A stretch of DNA of 25,836 bases. It comes from an uncultured Collinsella sp. Its GTDB lineage: Bacteria > Actinomycetota > Coriobacteriia > Coriobacteriales > Coriobacteriaceae. A model generated the notes under the pieces. It saw nothing but the letters and a program-made list of their open reading frames with translations, was not told the origin of the DNA and did not search any database. Location of the stretch: contig UQZH01000029.1 of the NCBI GenBank assembly GCA_900545445.1, positions 1 to 25,836 on the forward strand, in the 5' to 3' direction. The translations under genes and the position numbers were made by a program. The number at the start of each line of letters is the position of its first letter. Positions within the stretch are counted from its first letter, which is position 1. Of the stretch, positions 1-6,762 are shown in pieces.

Positions 1-1
1 C

Positions 2-136
2 TTCGTTAAACGGGCGCTAGGGCGTCACCCTTACACCAACATTTTCGACGCGATCGAATGTGCACCAGAAAATGCCCTGGTAGCAGCAGTTATTAGTTTA
101 ACGAGATCAAGCCGCAAACAAAGAAAATGCCCCTGA
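2..136 (+). CDS. C-terminal end of an unidentified protein (partial)
   Basis: An open frame enters from the left edge and ends in TGA at 134-136, giving 44 residues (starts FVKRALGRHPYTN, ends RSSRKQRKCP). The composition looks protein-like and the basic tail resembles a natural C-terminus, but I recognise no family and the fragment is too short to be sure it is coding. It points toward the minus-strand pair that follows. The 194 bases after it (137-330) show no gene and no clear terminator. It could be a chance open frame. Confidence 0.35.
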   Translation, partial: FVKRALGRHPYTNIFDAIECAPENALVAAVISLTRSSRKQRKCP

Positions 137-330
137 GCAGTGCCAATAATTAGGTGTAAATCGTTTTGCCAATCGGTGAATGGATCGGGTCACGTCAAAC
201 GATGCTCGTAAGTCATTGCGTATGCAACCGAGATCGTTGGCTTCGTCCGCAAAACTCTAATTTGATTTGGATTCTTCTACATATGTGAGGCTCCGTGAAA
301 CACTATCTTCAAAGGCTCATGGGCTTGGGG

Positions 331-861
331 CTACATTTTCCAGCCGCGTGAAAACGTTGTGTATGCAGCGCTGATTCGTTTAAGAGTCATGAGTGTGACA
401 ATTAAAAAGTTAAGAAGAAAGAAGGCCGCGAGACAGAATAAGAATCTGGAAAATAGCTCATTGATGTTTTTGGTCAATGGGGCAATGCATAACAAGCCAA
501 CAACGAAGAGCCCGTCCAAAACAGTCCACATAGATATATGAAAAGATTCATCAACCATTGTAAGCTCGCGATCGAGTGGTTTTGGATCTTTTTGAGAGCT
601 CATTTGTAAGCGCAATTGAAAGAGAAGTACCGCAACACCACACATAAGGCCAGAAATTATAGAAATGCAGCTAATTAGATTAGATATTAAATCTTCAAGG
701 TTAATGCAGCTGTCAGGCCAATTAAAAAATAGAGCCACCGACAGCAAAGCGGGCGCAATTAGCTGAACAAATATATCGCCGTGCGATATTTTATTAGTTT
801 GATAATTGCGGAGTGTAGCAATATATTTGATTAGAAGTTGCCAGAAGCTAATTTTGCCCAT
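331..861 (-). CDS. Small integral membrane protein with four predicted membrane segments
   Basis: This is a 176-residue protein of unknown function. Four hydrophobic stretches are visible at about residues 32-47, 60-84, 110-130 and 138-160. A charged, probably cytoplasmic, loop (QMSSQKDPKPLDRELTMVDE) lies between the second and third. There is no signal peptide or recognised catalytic motif. The ATG at 861 has a good ribosome binding site (GGAAGG, 8 bases upstream). It lies 30 bases after the 301-residue gene on the same strand, so the two are probably cotranscribed and may work together. The DNA is AT-rich compared with the polysaccharide and glycogen genes, which suggests recent acquisition. 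A soluble protein paired with a four-segment membrane partner is a layout used by several phage-defence and toxin-like systems, but no sequence motif here proves that. Confidence 0.7.
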   Translation of the reverse strand: MGKISFWQLLIKYIATLRNYQTNKISHGDIFVQLIAPALLSVALFFNWPDSCINLEDLISNLISCISIISGLMCGVAVLLFQLRLQMSSQKDPKPLDRELTMVDESFHISMWTVLDGLFVVGLLCIAPLTKNINELFSRFLFCLAAFFLLNFLIVTLMTLKRISAAYTTFSRGWKM

Positions 862-891
862 GCTACCGACCTTCCGGAGTAACCTAATAGA

Positions 892-1797
892 CTATTTATC
901 TCTATTGAAGACATCCTCTGCTCTGGCGAAACTATCAAGACAAACGGCGATAAACCGATCATCAGAAAGTGGCGGCTGTCCTGATTCATTTAATACTTCA
1001 GTTATGGGAACTGCGAATTCCTTATCAAGCATAAACGTCTTAGGTTTTCCGTCACGTTGCTTTAGCGTGGCAAAAACTTCTTCTCGACCAGAATAGTTGC
1101 TCGTAACGCCAAAATACTCCGCAACCGCTTTCTTGTCTTTAATCATATCAATTGTCGCTAGAGGGATGCGAAGACCTCTTTTATGTTTTGCAATGAATGA
1201 TATAGTTCCCACGTTTGCCACGGTACCGTCTTCAATGTTTTTGGAGGGGCGATAACGGCGAAGTTCGAATTGCTCCACTCCCGTAAATGCGTCAAGTGCA
1301 GACCTTTCTTGTACGCGTTCTGATTTTAAGGTTATTCCCGTTGAATGACTGGCAATATAATTCTTTAGTGCTGTAACTGGCACTGAGGCGCCTCCGCCAT
1401 TCGGAACTGATTCAATCCCAATCAACGCATAGCCTAATCCAGGAGTACATTTAATGAGTAGCCTAGAAGGGACCATGCCGGCCATTTCCTCTGTGTAGGA
1501 AATGCCACTATCGGTCATTGTTCTTGTGTCAACGACATCAACATGAAGTCCCGCGCGACCAGATTTTAGATTGACTAAAACACTGTCATTTATTTGCCTA
1601 TAAGAATCGAACTGAATGAACCGTTCACCTTCATTTACTTGAAACGGTGCGTTATTGTCATTAACAAAGCTAAAAATGTAGTCTAGTAAAGGTTTGTTGC
1701 CGTAATTCGAGACATCGAGTCTTTCCTCCTTGTGTCTATAGGTATTTGCCCAAAGCCTATAGACAACAAGTGAGTGCATCGCGAACAATCCGGGCAT
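892..1797 (-). CDS. Uncharacterised soluble protein, partner of the four-segment membrane protein
   Basis: This is a 301-residue protein with no family I recognise. The frame is open from a TTG at 1821, but the ATG at 1797 is preceded by AGGAG with 8 bases of spacing, so that start is chosen. There are no clear membrane segments. The sequence is mixed alpha/beta in character, with a Gly-rich stretch (VPNGGGASVPV, about residue 132) and a basic segment (AKHKRGLRIPLATIDMIKD) in the C-terminal half. The tail ends in NRDK. It is the first gene of an apparent two-gene operon with the downstream membrane protein. About 800 bases upstream are noncoding. AT-rich base composition and isolation from the neighbouring operons suggest an accessory cassette. 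A DNA- or RNA-sensing protein coupled to a membrane effector is one possible reading, but that is inference from layout only. Confidence 0.65.
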   Translation of the reverse strand: MPGLFAMHSLVVYRLWANTYRHKEERLDVSNYGNKPLLDYIFSFVNDNNAPFQVNEGERFIQFDSYRQINDSVLVNLKSGRAGLHVDVVDTRTMTDSGISYTEEMAGMVPSRLLIKCTPGLGYALIGIESVPNGGGASVPVTALKNYIASHSTGITLKSERVQERSALDAFTGVEQFELRRYRPSKNIEDGTVANVGTISFIAKHKRGLRIPLATIDMIKDKKAVAEYFGVTSNYSGREEVFATLKQRDGKPKTFMLDKEFAVPITEVLNESGQPPLSDDRFIAVCLDSFARAEDVFNRDK

Positions 1798-2124
1798 TAG
1801 AGCATCTCCTAAAGCGATCAAATTAACGTTGATGCAATTTTATTCCTGCTGGTGGACAATTAAAAATACCGTGCTGCATGCAAAGTAAATAATTTTCAGC
1901 ATTGGGAAATACCATTATAACCCCTCGGCTCTAGTTAAGATATTCTCCTAAACATAGGTTGCGGTTCAAGACGTAGCCTGGGCCAACACTACCGAAGTCA
2001 ACATATGGGATCGTCCAATGGTTCTCCAGCAAGGAGTAATATACGGGTAATAGCAATTCAGTCATTGTTTCGAATATTAGATTGATAGTTTCTGCCCGGA
2101 TGTATTTGATTTCCCATTTATGAA

Positions 2125-2165
2125 ATCGACCCCCGAGGATCTCTTTCCATTCCTCAGGGGTCGAT
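2125..2165. terminator. Long hairpin, possible bidirectional terminator
   Basis: Arms 2125-2139 and 2151-2165 pair over 14 of 15 positions (ATCGACCCCCGAGGA against TCCTCAGGGGTCGAT), with an 11-base loop. The flanks are T/A-rich on both sides, so it could end transcription in either direction. The T tracts are interrupted, so it is a weak intrinsic terminator by sequence. On the minus strand it directly follows the stop codon of the small 58-codon frame. Confidence 0.45.
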
Positions 2166-2166
2166 C

Positions 2167-2343
2167 TTAATTTATATAACAGTTTAGAAAACAGTTGATG
2201 ATGCGGAGACCGGAAGGTCCCCGAAGATCGTGCCGAAAATTTAAGCCTGATTCTAAATCAAATTTTGTGGTGATGATGACCCTAGCAAAGGGTCCTTCAT
2301 TTGTTTTGTTTAGCCAAGTACCAAATAGCGAAGACACATTCAA
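2167..2343 (-). CDS. Possible 58-residue small protein or gene remnant
   Basis: This minus-strand frame starts with TTG at 2343 and stops with TAA at 2167-2169. The translation has plausible amino-acid use (for example RVIITTKFDLESGLNF and PSGLRIINCFLNCYIN) and no recognisable domain. The only upstream purine-rich signal is GTAGGCAC, which is poor. It begins 15 bases downstream of the 2358-2404 hairpin and ends next to the 2125-2165 hairpin, so it is bracketed by structures. It may be the tail of a decayed gene. The opposite strand also has a short open frame here, which lowers confidence in both. Confidence 0.2.
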   Translation of the reverse strand: MNVSSLFGTWLNKTNEGPFARVIITTKFDLESGLNFRHDLRGPSGLRIINCFLNCYIN

Positions 2344-2357
2344 GTGCCTACGGAGGT

Positions 2358-2404
2358 TTACGTTGGTTCAAAAGTTGGCTTAGTCAATTTTTGAACCAAC
2401 GTAA
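2358..2404. repeat. Perfect 16-bp inverted repeat forming a very long hairpin
   Basis: Arms TTACGTTGGTTCAAAA (2358-2373) and TTTTGAACCAACGTAA (2389-2404) are perfect complements. Allowing G-T pairs, the pairing continues inward through GTTGG/TCAAT, giving a 21-bp stem closed by a 5-base loop (CTTAG). The sequence is palindromic well beyond what a terminator needs and has no T tract. No transposase is adjacent. It could be a protein-binding palindrome, a recombination site, a miniature mobile-element remnant or a structured RNA. Confidence 0.75.
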
Positions 2405-2461
2405 GTCAAAACACATAGAAAGAGTTTATGTGAAAGTAGCTAAATTTCGACTTCCGTTATT

Positions 2462-2479
2462 CGCAAGCCGCTGCTTGCG
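2462..2479 (+). terminator. Short hairpin with a T-rich 3' side
   Basis: CGCAAGC (2462-2468) pairs with GCTTGCG (2473-2479) over 7 bp with a CGCT loop, followed on the plus strand by TTGTTATT. This resembles a modest intrinsic terminator for plus-strand transcription. No confident plus-strand gene precedes it, so its client is unknown. It lies about 135 bases beyond the stop of the minus-strand polysaccharide operon and could simply insulate it. Confidence 0.35.
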
Positions 2480-2613
2480 TTGTTATTAAATCAATGAAAG
2501 ATAAGCATGCAATCGAGATACAGACCGCTATCACCCAGAAGAATGATGGTCACCACTCCCCCATGCTTCAGATTACGGCATGAATAATGTGTCGAGTGTA
2601 TATCTAAGCGCGG

Positions 2614-4002
2614 CTATCTCGCTACGCCCTCACCACAGGTGTCGCTCCCGAGCTTGATAGGCGACAGTTCGATGTGGTCTTTACTTGCGCCGAATTGACC
2701 CAGCAGGCCAGCTATGGCGGCGGATACACTATCATCGATGTAAAGACCGCATTTGCCTCCACGCTCAGCTGCTCGCGCGAACTCGACGAGCTCGTTGCGA
2801 ATTCCCTCGCCGTCAAGCTGGAAGAAATACCGCTTGTTTTGAGAAGGATCCTCTTTGCGTACCTCGAAGTAGTCTGTTTTCCACCAGGGAGCGGGTACGT
2901 AAATGTAGCCATCCGTGCCGGAAACCACAAGCGACCCCTCAGATTTAGCCGCCTTGCCGAAAACCGCCTCGCCGTAGCCATCCTCGAATGCCAGTCGGAT
3001 CTCACCAAACGCGTCAAAGCCAGCGTGACCTTCAAGGTCGGCCCTTACAAAATCGGCTGATTGATAATTAGTTCCGAGTAGCTGCAAGATGGGCAGCAAC
3101 GCTGCTGGACCCCAGGCTTTGGAGCTCGACCACTTGCCCTCAACGCTCGAGATGTCCTCACTGCCAAGATCAACAAGGCTGGTGCATACAGCGCGCACCG
3201 AAAGAACTCGTCCAATGTGACCACTCTTGGCAAGCAGAAGCAGTCGATGGTAGGCCGTTGAATACGCCGTCTTGATCGCGTCGGCCAAAACGAGGCCCTT
3301 TGAGCGTGCGAGCGCCTGCAGTTCCTGGCACGCCTCACGCGTTGAGGCAATGGGGCTCTCACATAGAACATGTTTGCCTGCCTCAAGCGCTCGCTTAATC
3401 TGTCCATAGTGCTGATTGGGATGCGATGCAAGGTAGATTGCGTCGCATCGACCGACTATCTCATCGAAATCATTAACCTGTTCGACTAAGCCACAGCCTG
3501 CGAGGCTTCCATCACTGTCGATCATCGCGCAGGTGGGGTCAACGCCATTCACAAAGGCACTTTCACGCAGATACTTCTCCACTAGCACACGCTTGCCCAC
3601 GTACCCCATTCGTAGATGTCCACTTTCGGCGCGAAGCTCGGTGCTCGAGACGCCTTGCGTACGATCAAGGTAGACTACCTCACAGTATTCCCTGAGATAG
3701 TCGAACTTACCAACCCAGTCAGAGCCTACGGTGAACACATCAATTCCCATACGTCTGATGTCGTCAATCTTCTGGCCCTCGTACTCTTCAACGATTACTT
3801 CGTCAGCAATCCCGAGCTCTTGGACAGAACGCATGCGCTCGTTGAGGGTTTGGGAAACGTTAATCTTCCCGCGCACCTTGTCGAAGCCATCGGCGGTTAC
3901 GCCCACGACCAGGTAGTCGCCGAGCGCCTTGGCGCGTTCCAGCAGGCGCACATGGCCCCGGTGCAGAAGGTCGCACGTTCCATATGTGATCACTTTCCTC
4001 AT
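2614..4002 (-). CDS. Fusion protein: TagD-like cytidylyltransferase plus Gfo/Idh/MocA oxidoreductase
   Basis: This is a 462-residue two-domain enzyme. Residues 1-125 are a glycerol-3-phosphate/ethanolamine-phosphate cytidylyltransferase-type domain, with the nucleotide-binding HRGH (residues 14-17) and a late RTxxxSST signature (RTQGVSSTELR, 114-124). Residues about 130-462 resemble NAD(P)-dependent sugar or polyol oxidoreductases, with the lysine-loop equivalent read as CESPIA (214-219) instead of the usual EKP. The glycine-rich NAD motif at its start is degenerate (RMGYVGKRVL). An earlier in-frame ATG exists at 4086, but the ATG at 4002 begins the conserved domain and has AAGGTGAGG in front. 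It is the last gene of the operon, 28 bases after the GNAT gene. One chain could make a small polyol or amino-alcohol and activate it as a CDP derivative for the LicD transferases. Pneumococcal CDP-2-glycerol synthesis, which also combines an oxidoreductase and a cytidylyltransferase, is a loose precedent. The substrate is not known. Confidence 0.85.
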   Translation of the reverse strand: MRKVITYGTCDLLHRGHVRLLERAKALGDYLVVGVTADGFDKVRGKINVSQTLNERMRSVQELGIADEVIVEEYEGQKIDDIRRMGIDVFTVGSDWVGKFDYLREYCEVVYLDRTQGVSSTELRAESGHLRMGYVGKRVLVEKYLRESAFVNGVDPTCAMIDSDGSLAGCGLVEQVNDFDEIVGRCDAIYLASHPNQHYGQIKRALEAGKHVLCESPIASTREACQELQALARSKGLVLADAIKTAYSTAYHRLLLLAKSGHIGRVLSVRAVCTSLVDLGSEDISSVEGKWSSSKAWGPAALLPILQLLGTNYQSADFVRADLEGHAGFDAFGEIRLAFEDGYGEAVFGKAAKSEGSLVVSGTDGYIYVPAPWWKTDYFEVRKEDPSQNKRYFFQLDGEGIRNELVEFARAAERGGKCGLYIDDSVSAAIAGLLGQFGASKDHIELSPIKLGSDTCGEGVAR

Positions 4003-4030
4003 GGGCCTCACCTTCCCTTTCGTGGCTTGT

Positions 4031-4822
4031 TTAGTAATTGCCGCAGTGCTCGAGCTTCGCGACGTGGAAGGCTTTCTCCCACCCATGGGCCTCGTACCAA
4101 GGCCACAGTGGCTCTATGTAGCAGTACAGCAAAGGTATGAGGCCGCGCGCGGCCACTTCGACGGCCAGCGATGAGAGCACCCGCGCCCCGACACCCTTCT
4201 CCGCACCAGGGCGTGCCTTGAGCCCGGCGCAGACGGCAACATCGTCGGACTCGGCATAGGTCGCCATATGCGCAGCAATTCCTTCGCTATCCCTAATGAC
4301 TATGCTCCTGCAGCCCTGAAGCCGCTCTCTCTCGCACAACTGAGCCACGAGCGCGCTGACATCGTAGTGCTTGCCAATCTCCTCGTCGCCGCAGATGAGC
4401 CTGGCGATCTCAGGATAGTCGGCCTCGGTCGCCCTGACCGCCGCGGGGTCTGGTACCTGAGTTCCGTCAGCCCGCATAACCCACCCCTCAGACAAACTGT
4501 AGTCGGCGAGCACGGTGGCGAGCTCTGCCGCTGCACTGTAAGAGGTTTGGACCATGGAGGGGTCCATTTTCTCAACGAGGGTCGCGACGGCCCGGATTGC
4601 GCGGTGGCCTGCCTGCCCGCAGAAGACGACCTGGAGTCCGTCATAATATCGGTAAACGACCGCCTCGAGTCGGCTTTCGTCGAAGACCTCCCAGCACGCA
4701 ACGTTGTCGCCCTCGAACCCGTAGGTCAGCGCATCGATAAGTGCGTAGGGGTTTTCAACGCGCTGACCTTCCAGAACACGCCGCAAGCCCTCGTCCCAGC
4801 AGGCCACTTTCTTCACATTCAC
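4031..4822 (-). CDS. GNAT-family N-acetyltransferase
   Basis: This is a 263-residue protein with a C-terminal GNAT fold (about 125-260). The acetyl-CoA pyrophosphate-binding loop appears as RPGAEKGVGARVLSSL, and the typical late strand and helix as PLLYCYIEPLWPWYEAHGW. The N-terminal 120 residues are less conserved and may be a degenerate second GNAT domain. The GTG at 4822 is chosen because AAGGA lies 8 bases upstream, overlapping the stop of the preceding licD-like gene. Two further GTG/ATG-like codons follow closely, so the start is uncertain by a few residues. It lies between the second licD-like gene and the cytidylyltransferase fusion, so it probably acylates the amino group of the decorating unit or of a sugar. 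Substrate and acyl donor are inferred. Confidence 0.8.
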   Translation of the reverse strand: MNVKKVACWDEGLRRVLEGQRVENPYALIDALTYGFEGDNVACWEVFDESRLEAVVYRYYDGLQVVFCGQAGHRAIRAVATLVEKMDPSMVQTSYSAAAELATVLADYSLSEGWVMRADGTQVPDPAAVRATEADYPEIARLICGDEEIGKHYDVSALVAQLCERERLQGCRSIVIRDSEGIAAHMATYAESDDVAVCAGLKARPGAEKGVGARVLSSLAVEVAARGLIPLLYCYIEPLWPWYEAHGWEKAFHVAKLEHCGNY

Positions 4823-4833
4823 GTTCGTTTTCC

Positions 4834-5679
4834 TTAAAACTCGTAGCTCGATACCGGCGAGTGCTGCCCTCGGCGGTCCTCGGGCGGCAACTGCATGTAG
4901 TCGCCATAGATGTAAGTGAGGATCGCGTCGAAGTCACGTGTCCCCATCAAACGTTTCCCTTCGAACTCGTACTCCGACAGGTCCTTAAACCACTCCTTAG
5001 GCATCGCGTAACGCTCTTCGAGCGGATTTTCTCGATAGAGGGTACCGGTAGCTGGAAACAGCAGCGTCCTCACGCGGTTGGGGCTGTCGTCCGTGCTCTT
5101 GCGCTCCATTGGAGCGGCTAGAGCATAAACCGCCTTTGCGGGTATCTTGGACAATAGCGAGAACCAGGCCCTGAGCGGAGCCGACACGCGGGGGTCGAGT
5201 CTGCCGACCTCAGACCATAGGACCTTGCGCAGGCACATGCACCAGAAGTCCTGCAGAATTTGGCCGCCCACACCAAGAGGCGCGTCGTCCATGGGGAACA
5301 CGTCGACAAAGACTCCTGTTTTGCACTTCAAGTGCTCCTGTCCGACCCTCACGTACTTCGTTCCGGTGCGCCTGAGCTTGCCGTACCCCCACCTGTATTC
5401 AGGATCGCTCAGATGGTCCTGGAAGAAACAGATGGACGGGTCCATCTCATGGGCGACAGAACGGAACCTCTCGTAGTCCTCACGAAGCATTGCAATATCA
5501 GCATCATCATCCCAGGGGATATAGCCCTTGTGGCGCACTGCGCCAAGGAGCGTCCCGCCGAAGATTGTGTACGCAATCCCGTGAGCGCGACACACGCGGT
5601 CGAACTCCACGAGCATGTCGAGCTCCAATAGCTGCATGCGCCGGAAGTCCTCTCCTTCTATGACCTTTACCTGTTTCAT
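4834..5679 (-). CDS. LicD-family phosphotransferase (second of two)
   Basis: This is a 281-residue LicD protein. The diagnostic nucleotidyltransferase-fold motif is clear: GGTLLGAVRHKGYIPWDDDA at 41-60, with the metal-binding aspartates in WDDDAD (56-61). LicD proteins move phosphocholine or other phospho-alcohols from CDP-linked donors to surface glycans. The ATG at 5679 is preferred over the GTG at 5691, which directly abuts the aminotransferase stop, because AGGTGG lies about 8 bases before the ATG. It ends in a block (IYGDYMQLPPEDRRGQHSP) shared with the other LicD protein of this operon, so the two are paralogues. There is no signal peptide, consistent with action at the cytoplasmic face. 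The donor is probably made by the TagD-like fusion two genes downstream. Confidence 0.9.
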   Translation of the reverse strand: MKQVKVIEGEDFRRMQLLELDMLVEFDRVCRAHGIAYTIFGGTLLGAVRHKGYIPWDDDADIAMLREDYERFRSVAHEMDPSICFFQDHLSDPEYRWGYGKLRRTGTKYVRVGQEHLKCKTGVFVDVFPMDDAPLGVGGQILQDFWCMCLRKVLWSEVGRLDPRVSAPLRAWFSLLSKIPAKAVYALAAPMERKSTDDSPNRVRTLLFPATGTLYRENPLEERYAMPKEWFKDLSEYEFEGKRLMGTRDFDAILTYIYGDYMQLPPEDRRGQHSPVSSYEF

Positions 5680-5691
5680 CTGCGCCCCCAC

Positions 5692-6762
5692 CTAGAACAG
5701 ACCCTCGGCCGATAGCGAGGTCAGGCAGTCGATAAGCCTGTCGTTGTCCTCCTCTGTGATGGCACCGATGTGCCCGATGCGGAACACCTCGTCGCACAGC
5801 GCGCCTCCGTTTGGGCACAGCCACATGCCGTACCCGGTTTTGGCGCGCTCGATGATTGCCTTCGCGTTGCTCGCGGGGCAACGGAGCGCCGTCACTGCAT
5901 TGGAGGGGTTCTCGGGGACCATCTCGAGTGTGGTGCTCGTCAGGGCGTCGCGCACGGCCTTCGCGCGCGACGCGATCTCGGCGCGCTCCGCGTCGATCCC
6001 GCGCGCCTCGATCGACCTCAAACGCGCATTGATCTCAAGCAGCGTGTTGACAGCAGGCGTCCAGGGAGTCTGCCCACGCTCGCCGTTGCGCAGGGCTTCC
6101 TTTAGGCTCAAGTAGGAGCAAACCTCGGGATTCTCCGCTACCCTTTCCTGTCCGCGCGGCGAGAGAGCCATGAGGGAGATGCCCGGGTGGCAAGCTAGCG
6201 CCTTTTGCGAACCCGTCAGCACCACGTCGGCGCCGAGAGCCGCCATGTCAATCTCTTCGGCGATGAACGCGCTCACTGCGTCGACGATCAAGAGCATCTC
6301 GCGTTCGCGGCAAAACTCGGATAGGAGCCTCATGTCGTACAATAGTCCCGACGAGGTCTCATGCATGTTCACGAGCAACGCACCGCAGCCGGATTCCACC
6401 GCATCCTCGAGGTTTTTCCGCGTGACCTGACGCCCGAACTCAAGCTTAATCTCGTTGACGTTGTGCCCGTGAAGTTGGCATAAGTCGACGAACCTCTGCC
6501 CGAAACTGCCGCCATTGACCACTGCAACTCGCTCAGCGGGCGCTAAGACACTCATCACAGCAGCCTCCATAGCGCCTGTGCCAGAAGCCGTTAGAAACAC
6601 GCAGCGTGAATCCTTGGGTGCGGACAACAAGTCCAACATAATGCGCTCGTTCTCTAGCATTACCTGAGAGAACTCTGGTGTGCGGAAATAGGGTGCGCTC
6701 TTGGCTGAAACTTCCAGCACCTCGCTGGGACTCATAACCGGACCAACGGTGAAGTTAAGCAT
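5692..6762 (-). CDS. Class V PLP-dependent aminotransferase (PhnW/serine-glyoxylate type)
   Basis: This is a 356-residue fold-type I aminotransferase. It shows the N-terminal FTVGPVMSP, the substrate loop HETSSGLLYD (134-143), the PLP-pyridine aspartate in VDAVSAF (D161) and the Schiff-base lysine in TGSQKALA (K187). The family includes 2-aminoethylphosphonate-pyruvate and alanine/serine-glyoxylate transaminases. The ATG at 6762 is chosen over the one at 6768 because AAGGAG gives proper spacing only to the inner one. It overlaps the end of the upstream licD-like gene by 8 bases, implying translational coupling. Flanked by two licD genes, it probably makes an amino-alcohol or aminophosphonate for transfer to the glycan. 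No phosphoenolpyruvate mutase or phosphonopyruvate decarboxylase lies in the window, so a phosphonate product is unproven. Confidence 0.85.
   Translation of the reverse strand: MLNFTVGPVMSPSEVLEVSAKSAPYFRTPEFSQVMLENERIMLDLLSAPKDSRCVFLTASGTGAMEAAVMSVLAPAERVAVVNGGSFGQRFVDLCQLHGHNVNEIKLEFGRQVTRKNLEDAVESGCGALLVNMHETSSGLLYDMRLLSEFCREREMLLIVDAVSAFIAEEIDMAALGADVVLTGSQKALACHPGISLMALSPRGQERVAENPEVCSYLSLKEALRNGERGQTPWTPAVNTLLEINARLRSIEARGIDAERAEIASRAKAVRDALTSTTLEMVPENPSNAVTALRCPASNAKAIIERAKTGYGMWLCPNGGALCDEVFRIGHIGAITEEDNDRLIDCLTSLSAEGLF

Larger units (their letters stand above)
1798..2613. other. AT-rich intergenic stretch of about 800 bases with three hairpins and no convincing gene
   Basis: No reading frame with a good start site covers this stretch. 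It separates the accessory gene pair from the end of the polysaccharide operon. It contains three inverted repeats, listed separately at 2125-2165, 2358-2404 and 2462-2479. A 58-codon minus-strand frame (2167-2343, TTG start, TAA stop) lies between the first two hairpins. Its translation looks fairly natural (for example LFGTWLNKTNEGPFARVI) but it lacks a strong ribosome binding site. The promoter of the gene pair should lie within about 1800-2100, but I could not pick out a convincing -35/-10 pair. Confidence 0.6.

Noticed and set aside
331..1797. Identification of the pair as the Kiwa defence system (KwaA/KwaB)
   Set aside because: Sizes and membrane layout are similar, but I could not recognise KwaB sequence features in the 301-residue protein.
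5692..6762. Calling the aminotransferase phnW and the module an aminoethylphosphonate pathway
   Set aside because: No phosphoenolpyruvate mutase or phosphonopyruvate decarboxylase is in the window, and class V enzymes of this type have several substrates.
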